Origin: Xenophilus aerolatus
GTDB taxonomy: Bacteria; Pseudomonadota; Gammaproteobacteria; Burkholderiales; Burkholderiaceae_C
Reading direction: 5' to 3'
Assembly: GCA_030418545.1 (NCBI GenBank)
Contig: QAIB01000008.1
Coordinates: 124,001 to 188,000, forward strand
DNA: 64,000 nucleotides
Below the pieces are notes generated by a model. The model ran no database searches, was not told the origin of the DNA, and saw nothing but the letters and a program-made list of their open reading frames with translations. Positions 58,971-64,000 of this stretch are shown here, piece by piece. A program made the position numbers and the translations under genes. Numbering within the stretch: the stretch's first letter is position 1; each line of letters opens with the position of its first letter.

Positions 58971-59413
58971 AGATCGACGTGCGCGTGCTCGACGCCCGCA
59001 TGAAGGACGAACTGCCGCGCTACGCCACCCCCGGCAGCGCCGGCCTGGACCTGCGCGCCTGCCTCGCCGAGCCCTTGACGCTGGCGCCCGGCGCCTGTGA
59101 ACTCGTGGGCACCGGGCTGGCGATCCACCTGGCCGATCCCGGCTACGCGGCGCTGATCCTGCCGCGCTCGGGCCTGGGCCACAAGCACGGCATCGTGCTG
59201 GGCAACCTCGTGGGCCTGATCGACAGCGACTACCAGGGCGAGCTCAAGATCAGCGCCTGGAACCGCAGCCAGACCGCCTTCGTCATCCAGCCCATGGAGC
59301 GCCTGGCCCAACTGGTGGTCGTGCCCGTCGTTCAGGCGCGGTTCAACCTCGTCGACGCCTTCGCGCCCACCGAGCGTGGCGAGGGGGGCTACGGCTCCAC
59401 CGGCACGCGCTGA
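58967..59413 (+). CDS. dut: dUTP diphosphatase
   Basis: A 148-residue trimeric dUTPase that turns dUTP into dUMP and PPi. The five motifs are visible: [12 protein letters not shown] (I), '[17 protein letters not shown]' (II), [14 protein letters not shown] (III), [11 protein letters not shown] (IV) and [11 protein letters not shown] (V). Complete and standard length. Start ATG 58967 inside the stop of the previous gene. Confidence 0.97.
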   Translation: MKIDVRVLDARMKDELPRYATPGSAGLDLRACLAEPLTLAPGACELVGTGLAIHLADPGYAALILPRSGLGHKHGIVLGNLVGLIDSDYQGELKISAWNRSQTAFVIQPMERLAQLVVVPVVQARFNLVDAFAPTERGEGGYGSTGTR

Positions 59414-59576
59414 AAGCGCCTCGTTGCAACTGTGAGGGCCGGGTAAAGGTGTGAACCCGGTCAGGTGCGGGCGTATCCGAGATCTCAGAATGTTGGACCT
59501 GTCATCGCCCGGCGAGCACGGGCGTTGAAGAAGCAGCATCAGTGGTGAGCCCACCGCTTGCCCAGAGGAGCCTCAC

Positions 59577-60086
59577 ATGCAACGCCTGACCCGCATCCTG
59601 TCCATCACCGCCGCCGCCGTGGCGGTATCCATGCTCACGGCCTGCGTGGCGCCCGCGCCGGTCTACTACCAGCAGTCGAGCTATCCCTACCAGCCGGCGC
59701 AGCCGGTCTATCCGGCCGGCTACGGCGCCAACCCGTACGTCGAGCTGGGCCACGTCGCCAACATCGAGGTGATCCAGTCCCAGACCCCGGGCTACGGCAC
59801 CTCGGGCGGCGGTGCCGTGGCAGGCGGTGTCATCGGCGGGGTGGTGGGCAACCAGTTCGGCCGCGGCAACGGGCGCGCAGCGGCCACGGCGCTGGGCGTG
59901 ATCGGCGGCGCCCTGCTGGGGAACACGATCGAGGCGCAGAACAACGCGCCGCGCGTCTACCAGAGCTACCGCGTCTCGGTGCAGACCGACAACGGTGCGT
60001 ATCGCGCCTTCGACGTGCCCAGCCCGGGCGACCTGCGCATCGGCGACCGCGTGCGCATCGACAACGGGCAGATCTCCCGTTATTGA
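59577..60086 (+). CDS. Glycine-zipper 2TM-domain lipoprotein-like protein
   Basis: A 169-residue protein. Signal peptide with lipobox-like 'LTACVAP' (Cys22), a Tyr/Pro/Gln-rich stretch, then glycine zipper GGGAVAGGVIGGVVGNQFGR and 'VIGGALLGNTIEAQNN', and a C-terminal beta part FDVPSPGDLRIGDRVRIDNG. Related in type to the protein at 863 but longer. Likely outer-membrane lipoprotein of the 17-kDa antigen class. Confidence 0.86.
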   Translation: MQRLTRILSITAAAVAVSMLTACVAPAPVYYQQSSYPYQPAQPVYPAGYGANPYVELGHVANIEVIQSQTPGYGTSGGGAVAGGVIGGVVGNQFGRGNGRAAATALGVIGGALLGNTIEAQNNAPRVYQSYRVSVQTDNGAYRAFDVPSPGDLRIGDRVRIDNGQISRY

Positions 60087-60128
60087 CCCACCCCCAAGGC
60101 TTCGCGGACTTCGTTCCGCTTCGCCAAG

Positions 60129-60176
60129 CCCCTCAAGGGGGCACACGCGACGGCCCGGCAAAGCCGGTTCCATGCG
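60129..60176 (-). repeat. Dispersed GC-rich intergenic repeat, copy 3 (inverted)
   Basis: The reverse strand reads GGAACCGGCTTTGCCGGGCC and CCCCCTTGAGGGG, as in copies 1 and 2. It fills most of the gap 60087-60231. Confidence 0.78.
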
Positions 60177-60231
60177 TGTTCCCGCATGGCCTGCTCCGCG
60201 GCCACCTGAGCGGGGAGGGTGAGGGCGTTGC

Positions 60232-60756
60232 TCAGTGCAGGCGGTCGTTGCCCGGCGCCATCGGCTCGAAGCGGAAGAAGCCCGTGCCGGCGGTGCCCTT
60301 GCCGATCTCTTCCTCCGTCGCCTCGCGCACCGAGCGCACGGTGACCGACAGGCGCAGCGCGATGCCGGCCAGCGGGTGGTTGCCGTCGAGCACGAGGTGG
60401 TCCGGGTAGATCTCGGCCACGGTGTAGAGCGCGTTCTTGGGGATGCTGTCGCTCACGCCCTGCGGCAGGGCAGCGCCGTCGAAGGTCATGCCTTCCTCGA
60501 CCTCGGCCGGGAAGAGCGAGCGCGGCTCGAGGAAGAGCAACTGGTCGTCGAAGTCACCGAAGGCCTGCTCGGGCTCCAGGTGCAGCGACACCACGTCGCC
60601 CACCTCATGGCCCTGCAGGGCCGCCTCGACGGTGTCGAAGAGGTCGTCGCCGCCGATGAGGAACTCCACCGGTTCGTCCAGCACATCGAGCGTGTCGCCC
60701 AGGGTGTCCTTGAGCGTCCAGGTCAGGCCGACCACGCATTGGGGGGTGATTTCCAT
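60232..60756 (-). CDS. slyD: FKBP-type peptidyl-prolyl isomerase, SlyD-like
   Basis: A 174-residue cytoplasmic prolyl isomerase/chaperone. Seen are 'VVGLTWTLKDTLGDTLDVLD', EPVEFLIGGDDLFDTVEAAL, 'VSLHLEPEQAFGDFDDQLLF' (insert-in-flap start) and HPLAGIALRLSVTVRSVREA. It lacks the His/Cys-rich metal-binding tail of E. coli SlyD, as is usual for shorter homologues. Its ATG is only 16 bp from the divergent oxygenase gene. Confidence 0.9.
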   Translation of the reverse strand: MEITPQCVVGLTWTLKDTLGDTLDVLDEPVEFLIGGDDLFDTVEAALQGHEVGDVVSLHLEPEQAFGDFDDQLLFLEPRSLFPAEVEEGMTFDGAALPQGVSDSIPKNALYTVAEIYPDHLVLDGNHPLAGIALRLSVTVRSVREATEEEIGKGTAGTGFFRFEPMAPGNDRLH

Positions 60757-60772
60757 GGGGGAGAATTCTCCC

Positions 60773-61909
60773 ATGGACATCTCCCGACCGCTGCCCCTGC
60801 TGGGCGGCCTCACGCCCGAACGATTCATGCGCCGGCACTGGCAGAAGAAGCCGCTGCTGGTGCGCCAGGCCATGCCGGGCATCGTGCCGCCGGTGGCGCG
60901 CCAGCGGCTCTTCGAACTCGCGGGCGAGGAGGGCGTCGAGTCCCGCCTGGTCGAGCACGACGCCCGCCGCGGATGGCGCCTGCGCCATGGCCCCCTGGCG
61001 CGCCGCGCGCTGCCGCCACTGGCCCGGCGCGCCTGGACGCTGCTGGTGCAGGGCGTGGACCTGCACGACGAGGCGGCGCATGCGCTGCTGCAGGCCTTCC
61101 GCTTCATGCCCGACGCGCGGCTGGACGACCTCATGATCAGCTACGCCAGCGATGGCGGCGGCGTCGGGCCGCATTTCGACAGCTACGACGTGTTCCTGCT
61201 GCAGGTCAGCGGCCGGCGCGAATGGGCGATCGGGCGCCAGCGTGACCTGTCGCTCAAGCCCGACCTGCCGCTGAAGATCCTCGCGAACTTCGAGCCCGAG
61301 CAGCGCTTCGTGCTCGAGCCCGGCGACATGCTGTACCTGCCGCCGCGCTATGCGCACGACGGGGTGGCCGTGGGCGGCGACTGCATGACCTACTCCATCG
61401 GCCTGCGTGCGGCCACCGACGCCGAACTGGGTGCCGACCTCCTGGCCCGCGTCGCCGACGCGGCCAACGACGAGCTGGCCGAAAGCGGCCCGGCACGACG
61501 CTACGGCGACGCATCGCAGCCGGCCGTCGAGCGGCCCGGTGCCATTCCGGCGGCGCTGCAGGCCTTCGCGCGCGAGGCGGTGCGCCGAGCGGTTGCCGGC
61601 GACGAGGCCATCGACCGCGCACTGGGCGAAGCGCTGACGGAGCCCAAGTCCAACGTGTGGTTCGACCCTTCGGAAGCCGGCGAGCTGACGCGGGGCGTGC
61701 GGCTGGACCGCCGCACACGCATGCTCTACGACGAGCGCCACGTGTTCATCAACGGCGAGAGCTTCCGTGCCGGCGGCCGCGACGCGACGCTGATGCGCCG
61801 GCTCAGCGACGAACGCATGCTGGCGCCGCGTGAGCTGCGGCATGCCAGCGCCGAGGCCCTCGAACTGCTGCAGGACTGGCACGAAGCGGGGTGGCTGCAT
61901 GCCGAGTGA
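60773..61909 (+). CDS. JmjC/cupin 2-oxoglutarate oxygenase, RoxA (YcfD)-like
   Basis: A 378-residue Fe(II)/2-oxoglutarate-dependent ribosomal oxygenase; the E. coli homologue hydroxylates an arginine of ribosomal protein L16. Iron ligands: VGPHFDSYDVFLLQVSGRRE (HxD) and the later His in LPPRYAHDGVAVGG. Also 'FMRRHWQKKPLLVRQAMP' at the start and a winged-helix-like C-terminal region (SNVWFDPSEAGE). Start ATG 60773. Confidence 0.9.
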   Translation: MDISRPLPLLGGLTPERFMRRHWQKKPLLVRQAMPGIVPPVARQRLFELAGEEGVESRLVEHDARRGWRLRHGPLARRALPPLARRAWTLLVQGVDLHDEAAHALLQAFRFMPDARLDDLMISYASDGGGVGPHFDSYDVFLLQVSGRREWAIGRQRDLSLKPDLPLKILANFEPEQRFVLEPGDMLYLPPRYAHDGVAVGGDCMTYSIGLRAATDAELGADLLARVADAANDELAESGPARRYGDASQPAVERPGAIPAALQAFAREAVRRAVAGDEAIDRALGEALTEPKSNVWFDPSEAGELTRGVRLDRRTRMLYDERHVFINGESFRAGGRDATLMRRLSDERMLAPRELRHASAEALELLQDWHEAGWLHAE

Positions 61910-62387
61910 ACTGCCCGAGGGCGCCTTCGACGGGCGCCAGGCCTTCATCTCTCACCTGCGCACGGCCTTCGCAGCCGCCGCGCAGCAGGGTTGGAAGGAA
62001 ATGGTTCTGAGTGACGCCGACTTCCTCGACTGGCCGCTGGGCGAGCGCGAGGTGATCGACGCGCTGCAGGCCTGGGCGGCTTCGGGCCGCAGCCTGCGCC
62101 TGCTGGCGCGGCGCTTCGACGGCGTCGAGCGCCAGCATGCGCGCTTCGTCCAGTGGCGGCGCATGTGGGACCACATCGTGCAGGCGCGGGCGGTGCCGGG
62201 CGAGGGCAGCAGCGAGGTGCCCAGTGCCCTCTGGACGCCGGGCTGGTTCCTGCACCGCATCGACCCGGAGCGCTGCCGCGGCGTCTGCGGGCTCGAGGCC
62301 GAGGCGCGCGTGGGGCTGCGCCAGGCGCTCGACGAGCAATTCCAGCAGGGCCGGCCGGCCTTTTCCGCGTCGGTGCTCGGTCTCTAG
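61899..62387 (+). CDS. Hypothetical cytoplasmic protein (162 aa)
   Basis: It begins PSELPEGAFDGRQAFISHLR; 'EMVLSDADFLDWPLGEREVI', 'RSLRLLARRFDGVERQHARF', 'WTPGWFLHRIDPERCRGVCG'. The order (D.DF..WPLGe..vi..L..W....R.l.llA..f) resembles uncharacterised Burkholderiales proteins found after RoxA; no catalytic motif seen. It overlaps the RoxA-like gene by 11 bp. Confidence 0.78.
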   Translation: MPSELPEGAFDGRQAFISHLRTAFAAAAQQGWKEMVLSDADFLDWPLGEREVIDALQAWAASGRSLRLLARRFDGVERQHARFVQWRRMWDHIVQARAVPGEGSSEVPSALWTPGWFLHRIDPERCRGVCGLEAEARVGLRQALDEQFQQGRPAFSASVLGL

Positions 62388-62389
62388 CC

Positions 62390-63166
62390 TCAGGCGTCGA
62401 GCCAGCAGCTGCCTTCGGCTGCGTTAGCGGTCAGCACGTCCTCGGGCTGCGTGCCCAGCGCCTCCGCGAGCAGGGCCTTCGCCAGTTCCGGCCGGTTGTT
62501 CTGTTCGCTCAGGTGCGCCGCCAGCACGTGCCGCAGGCCCGCATGGTGCACGGCACGCGCGATCTCCGCCGCCGCCTGGTTGGACAGATGCCCGTAGTTG
62601 CCGCCGACGCGTCGCTTCAGGAAGGGCGGGTAGGACGACTGGGCGAGCAGCTCCGGGTCGTGGTTCGACTCCAGCACCAGGGCCTGCAGCCCCTGCAGCC
62701 GCGTCATCACGTGCGCGCTGGCATGGCCCAGGTCGGTCAGCACGCCCAGCGTGCGGGCGCCGTCGGTGCAGCGCAGCTGCAGCGGCTCGCGGGCGTCGTG
62801 CGGCACGGTGAAGGGCGTGAGCATCAGGTCGCCCACCACGATGTCCTGGCCGTCGCGTGCGAACTGCAGGCGACCCGCGTAGTCGGGTGCGCCCGTGGCC
62901 AGCCAAGTGCCCTCGCTCATCCAGACGGCCGCCCCGTGCTTGCGCGAGAACGCGTGCGCGCAGCCGATGTGGTCGCTGTGCTCGTGCGTGATGAAGACGG
63001 CGTCGATGTCTGAGGGCGCCACGCCGGCGCGCACCAGTCGCGCGTCGAGCTGACGAATCCCGAAGCCGCAGTCGACGAGCAGCCGCGACACCCGGCCGGC
63101 GCTGTGGACCTCGACCAGCGTCGCATTGCCGGTGCTGCCGCTGCCCAGGCTGCGAAAACGAAGCAT
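62390..63166 (-). CDS. MBL-fold metallohydrolase (WalJ/YycJ-like)
   Basis: A 258-residue beta-lactamase-fold hydrolase. It begins MLRFRSLGSGSTGNATLVE; the metal motif is FITHEHSDHIGCAHAFS (HxHxDH) near residue 56; LVLESNHDPELL supplies the downstream His/Asp site; 'VLAAHLSEQNNRPELA' the last His. Similar proteins (YycJ/WalJ) are 5'-3' exonuclease-like or cell-wall linked. Converges with the 61899 gene. Confidence 0.9.
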   Translation of the reverse strand: MLRFRSLGSGSTGNATLVEVHSAGRVSRLLVDCGFGIRQLDARLVRAGVAPSDIDAVFITHEHSDHIGCAHAFSRKHGAAVWMSEGTWLATGAPDYAGRLQFARDGQDIVVGDLMLTPFTVPHDAREPLQLRCTDGARTLGVLTDLGHASAHVMTRLQGLQALVLESNHDPELLAQSSYPPFLKRRVGGNYGHLSNQAAAEIARAVHHAGLRHVLAAHLSEQNNRPELAKALLAEALGTQPEDVLTANAAEGSCWLDA

Positions 63167-63252
63167 GCGCGGTTCCTACAAAGAAGAATGCCGGCAGCAG
63201 CCGGCATCGCAGGCGGGCCGCACGGGCAGGGGGCCTGCCCGGCGGATATTCA

Positions 63253-64000
63253 TCACTTGAGGTCGTCGGCGATGACCTGGACGATGCGCTGCGCATTGGC
63301 CGAGGTCTCGGGACCGCCGGCTTCGTTGAGCACCGACACCGTGGTCGATTCGCCCTGGCTCTTGACCTGGACGCGGTACTTCGCGGGCTTCTCGGCGTCC
63401 CTGGAGCGGTTGAAGATCTTGCTGAAGAAGCCCGGCTCCTTGCGGTCCGGGTCGGGGGTGACGTAGCGCACGAAGTAGATGCCGGCGCTGCGGTCGCGGT
63501 CCTCGACGGTGAAGCCCGTGCGGTCGAGCGCCAGGCCGACGCGGCGCCAGGCGCGATCGAAACCTTCGCTGATCTGGACCACCGGCTGGCCGCCGACCGT
63601 GGCGACCTGGGCGGCGCGGGCCGAGGGCGGCGCCGAGGCCACGGCTGCCTTCGACTGCTCCTGCGTCACGCCGAGCTTGACCATCAGGCGACGGAGGAAT
63701 TCGGTCTCGAGTTCGGGATCGACCGGGCGCGGCTGCCAGTTGGTGAGTTCCTTGCGCTGGGTGGTGTAGACCTCGACCATGCCGCGGTGGCTGATGTAGA
63801 TCTCGGTGCCGTTGGGGCTGCGCTCCATGCGGGTGCGGAAGCGGTCGAGTTCGCCGGTGGAATAGGCGCTGTCGATCAGCTTGCCCAGCGAGCTGCGGAT
63901 GATGTCCTGCGGGATCTTGGCGCGGTTCTCAGCCCAGTCCGTTTCCATGATGCCGAGATTGCGCTGCTCCATCGTCAGCAGGAAGCCGTTCTCGAGCCAG
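63253..64000 (-). CDS. bamC: Outer-membrane assembly lipoprotein BamC, C-terminal part (runs off the window)
   Basis: About 249 residues visible, reading WLENGFLLTMEQRNLGIMET at the window edge, then 'WAENRAKIPQDIIRSSLGKL', 'RMERSPNGTEIYISHRGMVE', and the second helix-grip domain GFDRAWRRVGLALDRTGFTV to YFVRYVTPDPD. BamC is an accessory of the BAM complex that inserts outer-membrane proteins. The signal peptide lies outside the window. Confidence 0.9.
   Translation of the reverse strand, partial: WLENGFLLTMEQRNLGIMETDWAENRAKIPQDIIRSSLGKLIDSAYSTGELDRFRTRMERSPNGTEIYISHRGMVEVYTTQRKELTNWQPRPVDPELETEFLRRLMVKLGVTQEQSKAAVASAPPSARAAQVATVGGQPVVQISEGFDRAWRRVGLALDRTGFTVEDRDRSAGIYFVRYVTPDPDRKEPGFFSKIFNRSRDAEKPAKYRVQVKSQGESTTVSVLNEAGGPETSANAQRIVQVIADDLK

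Overview
The window is high-GC Burkholderiales DNA, most like Comamonadaceae (Variovorax, Acidovorax and relatives), interrupted by one complete-looking tailed-phage prophage of lower GC. The family assignment rests on three orphan Bug/TctC-type binding proteins, the gene order pyrG-kdsA-(DUF1330)-eno-ftsB, and a GC-rich intergenic repeat present three times. It is an inference from content, not from a database search.

Left host arm (1-13190): a partial GNAT gene, DedA, a glycine-zipper lipoprotein, amiC-tsaE, queG, an AEC carrier, Bug protein 1, xerD, DUF72, Bug proteins 2 and 3, then a TetR regulator with a thiolase and a MaoC hydratase. The TetR gene and the thiolase gene both carry a CTAC-N6-GTAG palindrome upstream, so they are probably one regulon.

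Prophage (13191-48953, about 35.8 kb): it lies inside a DUF455 ferritin-like gene. The C-terminal part of that gene is at the left end and the N-terminal part at the right end, with a shared TTGAT core at both junctions. Rejoining them gives an in-frame protein of about 272 residues. The prophage has four parts. First is an integration and early module: large serine integrase, a ParB-like protein, a TET-associated-type glycosyltransferase, and a second, tyrosine-type recombinase. Second is a variable region with three GIY-YIG endonucleases and small membrane or lipoprotein genes. Third is an unusual replication-like block: a pseudoknotted RNA leader, a minimal family-A-like polymerase, four iteron-like repeats and about 730 nt of dense, partly nested inverted repeats. 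Fourth is a lambda-like siphovirus module: TerS, TerL, portal, scaffold, capsid, connectors, tail tube, G/GT frameshift, tape measure, M, L, K, I, J and fibres. The end carries an H-NS-like gene and a coiled-coil/TM protein. A TAAATA element, often followed at once by a hairpin, precedes most gapped genes on the correct strand; it looks like a phage-specific promoter or 5' mRNA element. I found no recognisable endolysin and no CI-like repressor.

Right host arm (48954-64000): a 168-bp palindrome, gamma-carbonic anhydrase, hslO, a NadR-like kinase overlapping pnuC, ftsB-eno-DUF1330-kdsA-pyrG (minus strand), coaBC-(membrane protein)-dut, a glycine-zipper lipoprotein, divergent slyD and a RoxA-like oxygenase, an MBL-fold hydrolase, and a partial bamC.

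The least explained part is 22700-25030 (structured RNA, polymerase, repeats, structured region). It could be a replication control and origin locus, or a new RNA-associated polymerase system.
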